A stretch of DNA of 64,000 bases from Rhodanobacteraceae bacterium (GCA_003142815.1 PLNP01000053.1:115256-179255), one strand, 5' to 3'; shown: positions 9,225 through 19,044, counted from the stretch's first letter. Notes: a model not told the origin generated them from the sequence alone. Numbers and translations: made by a program.

Positions 9225-9413
9225 TCCTTCTCCCCTCGGCGACCGAAGAAAGTCCCCTTGGGAGAGAAGGGGGCCGAAGGCCGGATGAGGGTCCGGCAAA
9301 GATCGCAGCACTGCACGTTGACCGAACCCTCACCCCAACCCCTCTCCCGAGGGTAGAGGGGCTGAAACTCGACGCTGATCACGATGCGTTATTGATCCGG
9401 CACTCAGAGTTTG
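9225..9413. repeat. Mosaic intergenic repeats
   Basis: Two repeat types lie end to end. First comes the CCCTCACCCCAACCCCTCTCCCG / GAGAAGGGGGCCGAAGGCC type with C-tract and G-tract arms (about 9225-9362); relatives occur inside aceF (56435-56485). Then TTGATCCGGCACTCAGAGTT at 9392-9411 recurs at 47965-47988 and inverted at 18229-18257. A third motif just after, ending TTCCGAATCATTGG (to about 9465), resembles the 3' end of the truncated gene at 29.7 kb. Confidence 0.65.
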
Positions 9414-9508
9414 GGCGGGGGATTGATTCGACCGCTGCATCTGAATTCATTCCGAATCATTGGCCGTCATTTGACGCGCTTCGGCGTTACATGGAAAGGC
9501 GCGGCTGC

Positions 9509-9995
9509 TCAGGCTGCGACTGCGAGCGCGTCGTTGTCCGCTCGCGGTGGCACCAGCGCGGTCAGCGAGCAACCGGCTCTGGCCTCCAGCGCGCGCGCCT
9601 CGTTGACGACATGGACGCGGTTCTGTTCGTCGACACTGAACAGCGGCAACGCGTCGGCGCCGTGTTGGGCGTGGAACGCGTCGATGCCGAATGTTTCGGA
9701 CAGTCGCGTGCTCTTGATCCGCCAGCCCTGTTCGAGCCGCGCTTCGAGCAGGGCCAGGGTGATGTCGTCGCCGAACAGGCGCGACGCGCGGATCGAACGC
9801 GCGTGCTCGCGGCATCGTCGCCGTCCTGGCTGCGTTCGCGCACGCGCAAGCGATACATGCCGTTGCGACCGAATTCGGGGCGCTAGCGCACGCAGGCGAG
9901 ACTGTTCAATTCGCGCCGCGCGGACATCGCGAACAAACGCCCCATGCCATCGAGATCGAGTGCGCGTTCGGCGTGCCGGGTCAACGGAGGGCGTA
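9509..9995 (-). pseudogene. Degenerate coding remnant downstream of slt
   Basis: On the minus strand the region reads as protein-like sequence in two frames. The first part, ALDLDGMGRLFAMSARRELN, is cut by a TAG at about 9883, continues as EFGRNGMYRLRVRERSQDGD, and then must change frame to continue as LFGDDITLALLEARLEQGWR and DAFHAQHGADALPLFSVDEQ up to a stop near 9509. The GC-rich third positions and amino-acid make-up look like former coding DNA. I do not recognise the family. Confidence 0.35.
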
Positions 9996-10020
9996 TCGCA
10001 TTCGGCTGAACTGCGACGTT

Positions 10021-12045
10021 TCAGTGCGGCGCGCTCGCAACGGCCGGCGCGTTGGGCGCTGCACAAACCACAGCCTTGCGCGGCGTCTGCGCGGTCGGCG
10101 TCTGGTAGGCCCGTCCGATCCTCGGCATGCGCGCCGACAACGCGAGCACCGTGCCGTTCATGCGCCAGTCGTAGATCACGCTGAACGCGAGCACGCTCGA
10201 AACGTATTCGCGGGTTTCCTTGTACGGAATCGTTTCGATGAAGAAATCCGGATCGAGCGCGCCGCGCGCGTCGAGCCAGCGCCCGACCGGCGCTTCGCCC
10301 GCGTTGTAGGCCGCGCTCGCGAGCCAGGGACTGCCTTCGTACTTGTCGGCCATCTTGCCAAGGAAGCGCGTGCCGAGCTGCACGTTGAGCGCCGGATCGA
10401 ATAGATCCTGCGCGTTGGAGTAGGGGAGTTTCTCGGCTTTCGCCAACTGCTTCGCAACGCCGGGCAGGAGTTGCATCAGGCCGTACGCGTCGGCACCCGA
10501 ATGCGCATCGGTCATCCACGCGCTTTCGGCACGGATGATCGCGTAGGCCCAGGCCGGATCAATGCCGGCCTGACGCGACTCGCGCTTGACCTGGTTTTCC
10601 ATGCCGAGCGGAAAACGTTGTTCGTACAGCCGCTGTGTTTCCGGATCGGCCGAGAACGCGAACACCGCGCGGTCGTACCAACCGCGCCGGTACGCGGCAT
10701 CAGCGGCGAGGCGGCGCTGGTTTTCGTCGAGCTTGGTCATCGCGAAATTCCATTCGCGGCGCGCCTCGGGCAGCATGTTGAGTTCGCGAAATTCGAATGC
10801 GCGCGCAAGGTCGGCTTGGCTTCCGAGCGCCGCCTCGGTCTTCGGATCGCCGGCCAGCGTGCGCGCGCAGATCGTGTACGGTTGATCGCTCCAGTCCGCC
10901 GCGAGGAAACCGTAGAAGTTCGCCTCATGCGCGACCTCGGTGAGGATCGGAGTCGCCTCGGCGTTGTGGTCGAGTTTGCTCAGCACGCGTGCGCGCAGAT
11001 AGCGCCAGCGCGAGTCGGCTTGCTGCGGCGCTGACATGACATCGAGCGCGGCGAGGGTTTCCTGGTAGTCGCCGCTGGTCAACGCAATGCGCACCCGCCA
11101 TTCGCGCGTCGCATCATCCGCGGCGTCCGCAGGCAACGCCTTCAGGCGCGCGAGCGCGTCGGGTGAATAGCTGGTTGCGCGATACAGCGCGAGCGCATTG
11201 AGCACGCGATTCTTCTGCGCGGCGTCCCACTTGAACCGGGTTTGGAGATCGGCCCAGGCCGTTTCCGCCGCCGCGCTGTTGCGCCGTGCGTAACGGGCCA
11301 GACCGTACGCGATCGCCTCACGCGTATGCGGTTCGTCGGCCCATGTTTTCGCCTTCTCGAACGTCAGGGCCGGATCTCGCAGTGCGGCGACGATGCGGTC
11401 GGCAGCGGCGCGATCGGCGCCGGTCAGCATTGAGGCCGCGTTCGCAGCCGTTTCCGCATAGCCCGAGGCGGCGGCACGCTGCAGGCGTTCTCCAACCCGC
11501 GCATCGGTCAGCACGCCAGCGCTGCGCGCCGCGAGAAATACCGGATCACAGGCGCTCGGCAGCGCGCGTGCGCCTGCCCAGAGTGAGTCGAGATCGTTGG
11601 CGTAATCGAGCTTTGCGCCAGCGGCGAGGCGCGCCTGCAGCTCGTCGCATTGCAGGTCGCGCTCACTGCTCTTTTTCCAGAGCGCACGGAAGGTCGCCCA
11701 GTCGCCGCGACGCGCGAGTTCGCGCAGGTAGGCATCGCGTAAGTCGTTGGCTGGCAGCGAATCGGGCCAGCGCGTCAGGAAACGCTCGACCTCGCCGCGT
11801 TCGAGTTTCGCGATGCGCAGTCGCAACGCGGCCAGTTCGATGTATGGATACAAGGGATAGTGGGCGTCGAGTCCGACCGCGACCTTCTTCCAGGCGTCTT
11901 CCGGCGGCCGCGACGCGGCGGCCAGCGCGGCGCGGAATTGCACGCGCTCGGTGGCCCGGTCGGCAGCCTGTAGCGCCGAGGCGGCAAACGCGGCACAGAG
12001 AAGCCCAAACCAAGGCAGCCGCCAATGGCGGGGCGGAAGACGCAT
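10021..12045 (-). CDS. slt: Soluble lytic murein transglycosylase (Slt70 type)
   Basis: A periplasmic enzyme that cleaves peptidoglycan between MurNAc and GlcNAc with 1,6-anhydro formation. The ATG at 12045 is chosen because it puts a signal peptide first (MRLPPRHWRLPWFGLLCAAF, cleavage after ALQA); longer reading into the upstream region gives an implausible leader. The 674-residue protein has a long helical superhelix region and then the SLT domain: GIDPAWAYAIIRAESAW with the catalytic Glu, GLMQLLP, and YNAGEAPVGRW. The C-terminus has an Ala/Pro tail. Normal family length is about 620-650. Confidence 0.93.
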   Translation of the reverse strand: MRLPPRHWRLPWFGLLCAAFAASALQAADRATERVQFRAALAAASRPPEDAWKKVAVGLDAHYPLYPYIELAALRLRIAKLERGEVERFLTRWPDSLPANDLRDAYLRELARRGDWATFRALWKKSSERDLQCDELQARLAAGAKLDYANDLDSLWAGARALPSACDPVFLAARSAGVLTDARVGERLQRAAASGYAETAANAASMLTGADRAAADRIVAALRDPALTFEKAKTWADEPHTREAIAYGLARYARRNSAAAETAWADLQTRFKWDAAQKNRVLNALALYRATSYSPDALARLKALPADAADDATREWRVRIALTSGDYQETLAALDVMSAPQQADSRWRYLRARVLSKLDHNAEATPILTEVAHEANFYGFLAADWSDQPYTICARTLAGDPKTEAALGSQADLARAFEFRELNMLPEARREWNFAMTKLDENQRRLAADAAYRRGWYDRAVFAFSADPETQRLYEQRFPLGMENQVKRESRQAGIDPAWAYAIIRAESAWMTDAHSGADAYGLMQLLPGVAKQLAKAEKLPYSNAQDLFDPALNVQLGTRFLGKMADKYEGSPWLASAAYNAGEAPVGRWLDARGALDPDFFIETIPYKETREYVSSVLAFSVIYDWRMNGTVLALSARMPRIGRAYQTPTAQTPRKAVVCAAPNAPAVASAPH

Positions 12046-12292
12046 ACAAACGCAACCAGACCGGGATCGAGGCGGCCAGTGTAGCCGCCGCGGTGATTCC
12101 TGACGGTGCCGGGGCGCACTGGGCATGGACGGTTTAGCCGTCCATCGGACGCATGTTGCGTTTTTCCCCGAAATGTAGCAAAAAGCAAACAATTGGTTTA
12201 CATTTTATTCACAATTTGTGTCAGCGATACGCGCTGCGGTGCGTCCTCGTGCCACCACCGCTTCATCCAATCGACCCTTGGGGAGAGTTTTC

Positions 12293-15175
12293 ATGCGTTC
12301 ACGTCGTCTTGTTCAGCTGGCTGTGAATACGTTGGCCGGCGCCGTGTTGTCGGCCCTGTATGTCGTTCCCGCGTTCGCCCAGGACACAGGCGGCGATGAC
12401 GCACAAAAGCTGCAGGTTATCGAAGTCACCGGATCGCGCATCAAGAAGGCCGAGGTCGAGGGCCAGACGCCGGTGCTGACGATCACCTCGAAGGATATCG
12501 AGGCGACGGGTCTGGGTTCGATCGGCGACGTGCTGCAGCGGCTGTCGGTCAGCGGTTCCTCGTTGAACACCAAATTCAACTCGGCCGGCAACTTCGGCTT
12601 TCCGCCGGACGGCGGCGGCGTAGGTTCGGGTTCGACCACGATCTCGCTGCGCAACCTCGGCGCGAAGCGCACCCTGATCCTCGTCGACGGCCTGCGCTGG
12701 GTCAACGAATCCGCGGCCTCGGGCGTCTCGGCCGCGGTCGACCTCAACACGATCCCGGCCAGCATCGTCGACCGCATCGAGATCCTGAAGGATGGCGCCT
12801 CGTCGCTGTACGGCTCCGACGCGATCGCCGGTGTGATCAACATCATCACCAAGAAGAAGCAGAACGGCCTCGGTCTGCATGTCTATGCCGGCGACTATTC
12901 GGTCGGCGACGGCAAGACCTATTCGGGCAATGTCTCGCTCGGCGGCAGCACCGACAAGTTCGACTTCTTCATGGACATCAGCCGGTTCAAGCAGAACGGC
13001 ATCAGCGCGGGCGCCTGGGACCAGTCGAGCGTGCCGGTGCCCGGTACCGGACTCGCCAATGGCAGCTCGGCGACACCGTACACGCGCTATCTGTTCGATA
13101 CGCCGAATGGCGGGGATTTCGGCGGACTGTGCGCGGGAGGGTTCTGCAACATCACCGCAAACGGCGTTGCCGGTGCCGGCGGGCTGCAGTCGTTTCCGGA
13201 TGGATTCCACCACTTCGGCACGCCGGATCGCTTCAACTTTGCGCCGTTCAACTTGCTGCTGACCCCGCAGGAGCGCACCGGCATCTTCGCGCAGGGTACC
13301 TACCGGATCACCGACCACGTCAACTTCTACATGAAGGACCTGTACAACACGCGCGATTCGACCAACCAGGCGGCGCCCGAACCGATCTTCCTCGGCCAGC
13401 AGTTCTGCCAGGCGATCGACCTGTGCTACCGCGTCGGCGTGGATGCGACCAATCCGTACAACCCGTTCGGGTTCTCGCTCGACGGCAACAGCCCGGACTA
13501 CGGTCTCGGCCGGCGCCCGATCGAGGGTGGTCCGCGCATCTTCAAGCAGAGCGTGGACACCAAGTATTACGCAACCGGCTTGAATGGCGATTTGAACTTC
13601 GGCGACCACCAGTTCTACTGGGACGTCAACTACGTCAACAGCACGAACGATGCGAGCCAGACCGTCAACGGTACCTACAACATTCGCCACATCATGAATG
13701 CGCTCGGCCCGGTTGCCGAATGCACCGCACCCTGCGTGCCGCTTAACCTGTTCGGCGGTCCCGGCACGATCACGCCGGCGATGCTGAACTACATCCTGTT
13801 CACCGAAAACGACCGCAGCAAGCAGGAACTGGAGATGTGGACGGCCAATATGTCCGGCAACATCGTGCAGCTGCCGGCCGGCCCGCTGGATTTCGCCGCC
13901 GGCTACGAACATCGCAAGTTGAATGGTTCATACACGCCGGATTCGATCGTGACCGCCGGCGATTCCAATGGCGTGCCGTCCGGCCCGACCAGCGGCGGCT
14001 ATTCGGTCAACGAGTACTACCTCGAACTCAATGTGCCGCTGCTCGCCGATGTCGCGTTCGCCAAGCATCTCGACCTCAGCGCCGCGACGCGCTACTCGGA
14101 CTACTCGAACTTCGGCGGCACGACCAACAACAAGCTCGGCCTGCGCTGGCAATTGTTCGATGACCTGACCCTGCGCGGCACCTGGGCCGAGGGTTTCCGT
14201 GCACCCTCGATCGGCGAGCTGTTCAGCACGTTCTCGCGTTTCGATGCGGTCTTGAACGATCCCTGCAGCAGCAATGTGACCGCGAACTGCACGACGCTCG
14301 GCGTGCCGGCCGGCTTCACCCAGAACAACCCGCAGATCTCGATCATCACCGGCGGCAGCCCCAACCTGAAACCGGAAACCTCGAAGAGTTCGACGCTGGG
14401 TGCGGTCTACAGCCCCGGCTGGGCGGACAACACCGGCTGGTCGAAGAAGCTCGACTTCGAATTGACCTATTACCGCATCAAGGTCGAGAACGCGATCCAG
14501 GCACCGGCGGCGCAGACCCAGCTGAACCGCTGCGTCGAGACGCTCGATCCGCTGTATTGCACCGGCATCACGCGCGCGGCGAACGGGTCGATCAACGGCT
14601 TCAACAACACGCTGCGCAATCTCGGCCGCATCGACACGCATGGCTACGATCTCGGCATCAACTGGCTGAGTCCGGAAACCGGCGTCGGCCACTTCGGCGT
14701 GAACTGGCAGATCACCTACACAGGCGAATACTTGGCGGTCGCGACCGACACCGGTGCTGCCGAACCGAGCGCGGTGGGCAGGGAAGTGTCGGACAGCGGG
14801 ATTCCGCGCATCCGCTCGACCTTGACCGCGAACTGGGCGCTGGCGGACTGGAGTGCGAGCTGGACGCTGCGTTACTTGTCCAGTCTGAAGGAAGACTGTG
14901 CGGGCGCCGCCGGCTTCCCGATCTGCAGCCAACCAGACAATTTGGGCAGCGGTCGCACGGATGGCACCCACGTGCTCGGTGCAACGACGTTCCACGACGT
15001 GCGCGTCAGCTGGAAGCTGCCGGTCCGTTACGACATGAGCATCTCCGGCGGCATCAACAATATGTTCGCCAAGGATCCGCCGGTCTGCCTGTCGTGCTCG
15101 CTGAACGGCTACGACGCATCGACCTACGACCTGCCGGGCCGCTTCAGCTATATCGAGGCGAACATCAAGTTCTGA
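12293..15175 (+). CDS. TonB-dependent outer-membrane receptor
   Basis: A 960-residue outer-membrane barrel that should import a large substrate using energy from TonB-ExbBD. The signal peptide is MRSRRLVQLAVNTLAGAVLS up to AFAQ. A VIEVTGSRIKK segment, then the plug domain with TLILVDGLRWVN, IPASIVDRIEILKDGASSLY and GSDAIAGVINIITK, precedes the barrel. The last residue is Phe (YIEANIKF), as expected for BAM insertion. A GGGGAG ribosome site precedes the ATG at 12293. The upstream 12176-12235 is unusually AT-rich and probably holds the promoter. The substrate cannot be told: no transporter or regulator lies next to it. Confidence 0.93.
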   Translation: MRSRRLVQLAVNTLAGAVLSALYVVPAFAQDTGGDDAQKLQVIEVTGSRIKKAEVEGQTPVLTITSKDIEATGLGSIGDVLQRLSVSGSSLNTKFNSAGNFGFPPDGGGVGSGSTTISLRNLGAKRTLILVDGLRWVNESAASGVSAAVDLNTIPASIVDRIEILKDGASSLYGSDAIAGVINIITKKKQNGLGLHVYAGDYSVGDGKTYSGNVSLGGSTDKFDFFMDISRFKQNGISAGAWDQSSVPVPGTGLANGSSATPYTRYLFDTPNGGDFGGLCAGGFCNITANGVAGAGGLQSFPDGFHHFGTPDRFNFAPFNLLLTPQERTGIFAQGTYRITDHVNFYMKDLYNTRDSTNQAAPEPIFLGQQFCQAIDLCYRVGVDATNPYNPFGFSLDGNSPDYGLGRRPIEGGPRIFKQSVDTKYYATGLNGDLNFGDHQFYWDVNYVNSTNDASQTVNGTYNIRHIMNALGPVAECTAPCVPLNLFGGPGTITPAMLNYILFTENDRSKQELEMWTANMSGNIVQLPAGPLDFAAGYEHRKLNGSYTPDSIVTAGDSNGVPSGPTSGGYSVNEYYLELNVPLLADVAFAKHLDLSAATRYSDYSNFGGTTNNKLGLRWQLFDDLTLRGTWAEGFRAPSIGELFSTFSRFDAVLNDPCSSNVTANCTTLGVPAGFTQNNPQISIITGGSPNLKPETSKSSTLGAVYSPGWADNTGWSKKLDFELTYYRIKVENAIQAPAAQTQLNRCVETLDPLYCTGITRAANGSINGFNNTLRNLGRIDTHGYDLGINWLSPETGVGHFGVNWQITYTGEYLAVATDTGAAEPSAVGREVSDSGIPRIRSTLTANWALADWSASWTLRYLSSLKEDCAGAAGFPICSQPDNLGSGRTDGTHVLGATTFHDVRVSWKLPVRYDMSISGGINNMFAKDPPVCLSCSLNGYDASTYDLPGRFSYIEANIKF

Positions 15176-15194
15176 TCGGCTTCATCGCTTGAAA

Positions 15195-15226
15195 GAAAAA
15201 GGGCCGCCATGTGCGGCCCCTTTTCC
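15195..15226 (+). terminator. Rho-independent terminator after the TonB receptor
   Basis: GGGCCGC (15201-15207), 5-nt loop, GCGGCCC (15213-15219), preceded by AAAAA and followed by CTTTTCC. It sits 20 nt after the receptor stop codon, so the receptor is probably a single-gene transcript. Confidence 0.85.
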
Positions 15227-15735
15227 GTGTGTGCGAGCAACACGTCCTGGCGCGTCAGCCTCCGCGCGGTTCGCCATTCCTGTGCGGTGCGGGTGGGCGT
15301 GATGCGGCGCCGCCTGCGGATGCGGCTGTTGCCGTGGCGTTGGCATTCGGCACCGGCCTCGGATGGTCGGAGCCGCGTTGGGACCGCGCGGCTGCGCCGA
15401 TTGCGTCGGATCGCGATTGACCGGCGTGTGGGCTGGCGCAAAGTGACTCCTGCCGGTTGGCTGTGGGCCGCTGTCGCAACGACGAGCGACCACCCAGACG
15501 GCGACGCAGGTTCATAAATCTCCTTTCAAGGCTGACAGTGTCAGCGAACACCAACATCCCAACGCGAGCGCCGTTGACTGCGGGCCACGGATTGAGTGGT
15601 CGTGGTCAGCCGGTAGTCGACCGCTGTGGACGACGGCGCGCCCAGCACGTACGGCTATGGGTGGAGGCTGCCCCGGCGGCGATTGGGCGACGGACGAGGC
15701 GCCAAGAGTAGGAGATCGCCGCGCTCTCGAATGGC
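15227..15735. other. Gap with no recognisable gene
   Basis: About 500 bp between the receptor terminator and the end of the EEP-family gene. Reading frames on both strands give only Arg-rich, low-complexity translations with no recognisable domain and no good ribosome site. A short GC-rich palindrome-like stretch lies around 15520-15560, but no repeat family was identified. Possibly decayed coding DNA. Confidence 0.4.
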
Positions 15736-16533
15736 CTAGCTCAACGGTGCCGTCATCGATTCGGGCAAACGCACGCGCGCGGCGATCGGCAAGTGGTCGG
15801 AGACCGGATGCGGCAAAGCCCACAGACGTTCCACGACCAGCGAGCGCGAGACCAGGATGTGATCGAGCGCGCGCGTCGGTCGCCAGCTCGGAAAGGTGGC
15901 CGGAGAATCCTCCGGCCGGCCGAGTAAGGTGCGCGAATAAAGCAGGTCGAGTTCCTTGCTCCGCGCCGGCGTATTGAAATCGCCCATGAGCACGGTGTGC
16001 GGATGTTGGCCGATCAGTTCGGCGATAAACGCGAGTTGGCGCGCGCGCGCGACCTTGCCGAGCGAAAGATGCGCGATCACCACGACAAGCGCGTCGGCGC
16101 CGCTGCCGAAACGCGCCCACAGCGCACCGCGGCCGGGAATGCGCCCGGGCAGTGGGTAGTCGAGCACTTCATCGGGCTGCCAGCGCGCGAGGAGTCCATT
16201 GCTCGATGTCGCCAGACGCGACACGCGCCGGTTTGGTTGATGACTCCAGAACGGGAAATCGGCCGCCTCGGCGAGGTATTGGGTCTGGTTGAGGAAGCCC
16301 GAGCGCAGGCTGCCGGCGTCGGCTTCCTGTAGGCCGACCAGGTCGAAATCGCCGATAACGCGGGCGAGCCCGTCGAGGTTCGCGCGCTTGCCGTTGGGCA
16401 ACATGTGGCGCCAGCTATGCGTCACGTAGTCGCCATAACCGTGCATGCTGCCGCCGGCGAGGATGTTGCAGCTGAGCAGGTTCAAGCGCCGCGCGTCGGC
16501 GGCAGGGCTCGCTGCTGGCAAATGAGGACTCAT
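15736..16533 (-). CDS. Endonuclease/exonuclease/phosphatase family protein
   Basis: A 265-residue EEP-fold metal-dependent hydrolase (DNase I/APE1/phosphatase superfamily). Signature blocks: RRLNLLSCNILAGG, DLVGLQEADAG (metal-binding Glu), VVVIAHLSLG, VLMGDFNTP (Asp/Asn) and a C-terminal DHLPIAARVRLP (Asp-His). The substrate is not fixed by sequence; nucleic acid, lipid or phosphoester are all possible. The ATG at 16533 is preferred over a non-ATG start 12 codons earlier. No signal peptide is evident with this start. Confidence 0.85.
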   Translation of the reverse strand: MSPHLPAASPAADARRLNLLSCNILAGGSMHGYGDYVTHSWRHMLPNGKRANLDGLARVIGDFDLVGLQEADAGSLRSGFLNQTQYLAEAADFPFWSHQPNRRVSRLATSSNGLLARWQPDEVLDYPLPGRIPGRGALWARFGSGADALVVVIAHLSLGKVARARQLAFIAELIGQHPHTVLMGDFNTPARSKELDLLYSRTLLGRPEDSPATFPSWRPTRALDHILVSRSLVVERLWALPHPVSDHLPIAARVRLPESMTAPLS

Positions 16534-16700
16534 GTAACTGAGGCTAACCAGCGCGTGCGATCGCGACAAGCGGCATCGTCATGCAGAATTCAGCGCGGAT
16601 GCAGGCGCGCTCGCGATTGTGCGCAGATCGCACCGTCATCCCGGCAGCCGTGTGCAGCGCGCGATCGCCGGGATGGCGCCATATCCGCCTCGTTTCGGTG

Positions 16701-17411
16701 CTACTTCTTCTTTGCGTGTTTTGCTGGCTGCGCCGGCGTCGCGTGCTGCGTTGGCGCTGCACTCGCGTGCTCTTTCTTGACCAGCCAGTCGACCAACTCG
16801 ATCAGCTGCGGATAGCCGCCGGCCGATGCGCCAGTGACGCGGTACTTGCCGTTGACGACGACGCTGGGCGTACCGTCGATGCCGTCCTTCTTGACGATCT
16901 CATTGGCGCGCGAGAGTTTGCTCTCGACCTCGAACGAGGCGGATTCAGCAAGGAACTTCGCCTTGTCGACGCCGTGTTGCACGTAGAAACCCGCCAGATC
17001 GTCGATCGTCCGCAGCGGGATGTGGTCGCGGTGCAGCGCGTCGAACAGCGCCTGGTGGGTCTGGTCGAGCACGCCGAGCGACTTCGCGGTGTAGAACGCA
17101 CGCGCATACGGTTCCCAATCCGCGTTGAACACCGCCGGCATGTAGCTAAAGTTCGCATACGCTGGCAGCGACTGCTTGAGTTGCTCGGCATACGGCTGGA
17201 AATTCGCGCAATGCGAACACGCGTACGAGAATACTTCGAGGACCTCGACCTTGTCTCCGCTCGCGGTGGGCTGCGGCGGATCGATCACGAAGTAGTTCTT
17301 GCCGACTTCCCAGTTCGTCGCTGGTGTCGCAGGGGCCGCGCCATTTTCGGCGGCGCCGCAGGTCGAAACCAGCAGCACGCCGGTGAGCAGAAGGCCAATA
17401 CGCTTCAGCAT
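16701..17411 (-). CDS. DsbA-like thiol:disulfide oxidoreductase, copy with CSHC site
   Basis: A periplasmic thioredoxin-fold oxidant of 236 residues with signal peptide MLKRIGLLLTGVLLVSTCGA. The active site is CSHC (C65, C68) in EVFSYACSHCANF, a departure from the CPHC of classical DsbA that should change redox potential. The cis-Pro loop is GIDGTPSVVVNGKYR. A Lys-rich, Ala/Thr/Pro C-terminal tail (ending KHAKKK) is unique to this copy. ATG 17411 is best spaced from GAGG; ATG 17417 is also possible. It is third of three tandem dsbA-like genes reading leftward. Confidence 0.9.
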   Translation of the reverse strand: MLKRIGLLLTGVLLVSTCGAAENGAAPATPATNWEVGKNYFVIDPPQPTASGDKVEVLEVFSYACSHCANFQPYAEQLKQSLPAYANFSYMPAVFNADWEPYARAFYTAKSLGVLDQTHQALFDALHRDHIPLRTIDDLAGFYVQHGVDKAKFLAESASFEVESKLSRANEIVKKDGIDGTPSVVVNGKYRVTGASAGGYPQLIELVDWLVKKEHASAAPTQHATPAQPAKHAKKK

Positions 17412-17528
17412 GTTCATGTCCTCGTCGAAAAGATCGTGATGGCGGAGCGTAAACGAGACCACGCGCTGGCGCCAACGTTCCTGCCCGCCGGCAATCGAAG
17501 TTCCGGATCAAGCAACGGCATCAGAAGC

Positions 17529-18179
17529 TCAATGCTTCTTCTGCGCCGCTTCCTTCGCGACGAGATATTGCGCGATCTCGACCATCTCGTCGAAGCCGAT
17601 CTTTTCCTCGGCGTTGGCGACGACGCGGTACTTGCCGTTGACGATCAGGGTCGGCGTCGAGTCGATGCCATAGTTGATTTCCATCTGGTGCGCGTGGGCC
17701 AGATCTCCTTCGATCACGAACGATTCGGCAGTCGACAGGAACGTCGCCTTATCGGCGCCGTGTGCGGCGTAGAAGTCGGCGATCTGATCGAGCGTGTTCA
17801 TCGGCTGGGTGTCGCGATAGATCGCATCGAACATCGCCTGGTGCGTCTTGTCGATGAGTCCGAGACCCTTGGCCACATAGAAGTCGCGCGCGAACAGGAC
17901 CCATAGCGGCTGGAAATCGGCCGGCATCAAACGGAACTCGGCGTTCGCGGGCAGGCTCGCCTTGAGCTTTTCCGCATACGGCTGGAAATGCGCGCAATGC
18001 GGACAGGCATACGAGAACACTTCGAGCACTTCGATCTTGTTACCCGTGCTGGTTGGCTGCGGCGGGTCGATCAAGAAGTAGCTCTTGCCAGCTTCCCATT
18101 TCGGCGCGGTGGTGTCGGCGCCGAACGTGATCGAAGCGGACAACAGGCCGGTGATCAGGATCAATGAACGCATGAACAT
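17529..18179 (-). CDS. dsbA: DsbA-like thiol:disulfide oxidoreductase, CPHC copy
   Basis: A 216-residue periplasmic DsbA with signal peptide MFMRSLILITGLLSASITFG and the classical CPHC active site (C59, C62) in EVFSYACPHCAHF. The cis-Pro loop is GIDSTPTLIVNGKYR. It shares the FLIDPPQPTSTG pre-thioredoxin segment with both neighbours, showing tandem duplication. It is the most DsbA-like of the three by active site. It lies 117 nt upstream of the CSHC copy and 76 nt downstream of the CPAC copy, so the three may be co-transcribed. Confidence 0.93.
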   Translation of the reverse strand: MFMRSLILITGLLSASITFGADTTAPKWEAGKSYFLIDPPQPTSTGNKIEVLEVFSYACPHCAHFQPYAEKLKASLPANAEFRLMPADFQPLWVLFARDFYVAKGLGLIDKTHQAMFDAIYRDTQPMNTLDQIADFYAAHGADKATFLSTAESFVIEGDLAHAHQMEINYGIDSTPTLIVNGKYRVVANAEEKIGFDEMVEIAQYLVAKEAAQKKH

Positions 18180-18228
18180 CGCTGGGCTCCTGGATTGCGG
18201 GTGAACGATCGGGCGGCCTTGTTGCTCA

Positions 18229-18257
18229 GGCACTCAAACTCTGAGAGCCGGATCATC
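18229..18257. repeat. Inverted copy of the GATCCGGC-CTCAGAGTTTG repeat
   Basis: Read on the minus strand the segment contains GATCCGGCTCTCAGAGTTTG, matching 9392-9413 and 47965-47988 except for one or two bases. It overlaps the last codon and stop of the CPAC dsbA copy and the gap before the next one. Confidence 0.6.
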
Positions 18258-18933
18258 AATGGCTGGCGCTGTCTTTTTCGATCAGGAACTTGACCAGCGG
18301 AATGACCTTGTCGATACCGCCAGCCGATACGACGGTCAGGCGGTACTTGCCGTTGACGATCAGCGAAGGTGTCGAATCCACGCCGTACGCCTTGAGTTGC
18401 GCGTCGGCGTTCTTCATTTTCGCGTTGATCGCAAACGACTTCGCGGTCGCAACCACGTCTTCCGCCTTCACGCCGAACTTGGCGTACAGCGCCGCAACAA
18501 TTTCGATCGTCGGCAGCGGCTTGATCGGACGATGCGTGGTCGGATCGGCGATGTGCAGAGTGCCGTCTTCCTTCCAGACCGCATCGAACGTCGCCTGGTG
18601 CGTCTTGTCGGCGATGCCGAGCGCTTGCGCGGTGTAGTACGCGCGCTGGAAAACCGGCCAGTCTTCATCGGGACGGAACGAAGCGGGCAGATATACCAGC
18701 TCGGCGTTCGCCGGCAGCGCGGCTTTCAACTTATCCACGGTCGGCTGGAACACGTTGCAGGCCGGGCATGCGTACGAGAACACTTCGACGATTTCGACCT
18801 TGTCGCCGGTGCTGGTCGGCTGCGGCGGTTCGACCGGGAACCAATTCTTGCCGGCTTCAAACGTGTCACCCGCGGCATGCGCGAGCGCGGCGAAGGCGAG
18901 GCCGAACAACAGGGCAGAAGCACGCTTCAACAT
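18256..18933 (-). CDS. DsbA-like thiol:disulfide oxidoreductase, CPAC copy
   Basis: A 225-residue periplasmic member with signal peptide MLKRASALLFGLAFAALAHA. The active site is CPAC (C56, C59) in EVFSYACPACNVF. The helical domain has an extra HIADPTTHRPIKPLP segment absent from the other two copies. The cis-Pro loop is GVDSTPSLIVNGKYR. It is first of three in transcription order and follows the cytochrome c4 gene by 111 nt. The ATG at 18933 has GGAGA upstream. Confidence 0.92.
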   Translation of the reverse strand: MLKRASALLFGLAFAALAHAAGDTFEAGKNWFPVEPPQPTSTGDKVEIVEVFSYACPACNVFQPTVDKLKAALPANAELVYLPASFRPDEDWPVFQRAYYTAQALGIADKTHQATFDAVWKEDGTLHIADPTTHRPIKPLPTIEIVAALYAKFGVKAEDVVATAKSFAINAKMKNADAQLKAYGVDSTPSLIVNGKYRLTVVSAGGIDKVIPLVKFLIEKDSASH

Positions 18934-19044
18934 CGAATTCTCCGGGTAGGTTTGCACACTGCGCAAGGACACTCGCGCAGCAAGGCGGCGCGAGTGTCGG
19001 GCCGAGCCGCTGAACGTGGCTGCAATCGTTGCGCGGCGCTTCGA

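Noticed and set aside
12299..13912. Long open frame antisense to the TonB receptor (over 500 codons)
   Set aside because: High GC gives long open frames opposite real genes. The translation is low-complexity and Val/Arg/Asp-rich, without a domain or ribosome site, while the plus strand has a full receptor.
16701..17411. Lipoprotein anchor on the CSHC DsbA copy
   Set aside because: The VSTC sequence near the signal end does not fit the lipobox at -1 (Thr instead of Gly/Ala/Ser); ordinary cleavage after it is more likely.
16701..18933. One split dsbA gene instead of three
   Set aside because: Each copy has its own start, signal peptide, CxxC site and cis-Pro loop.
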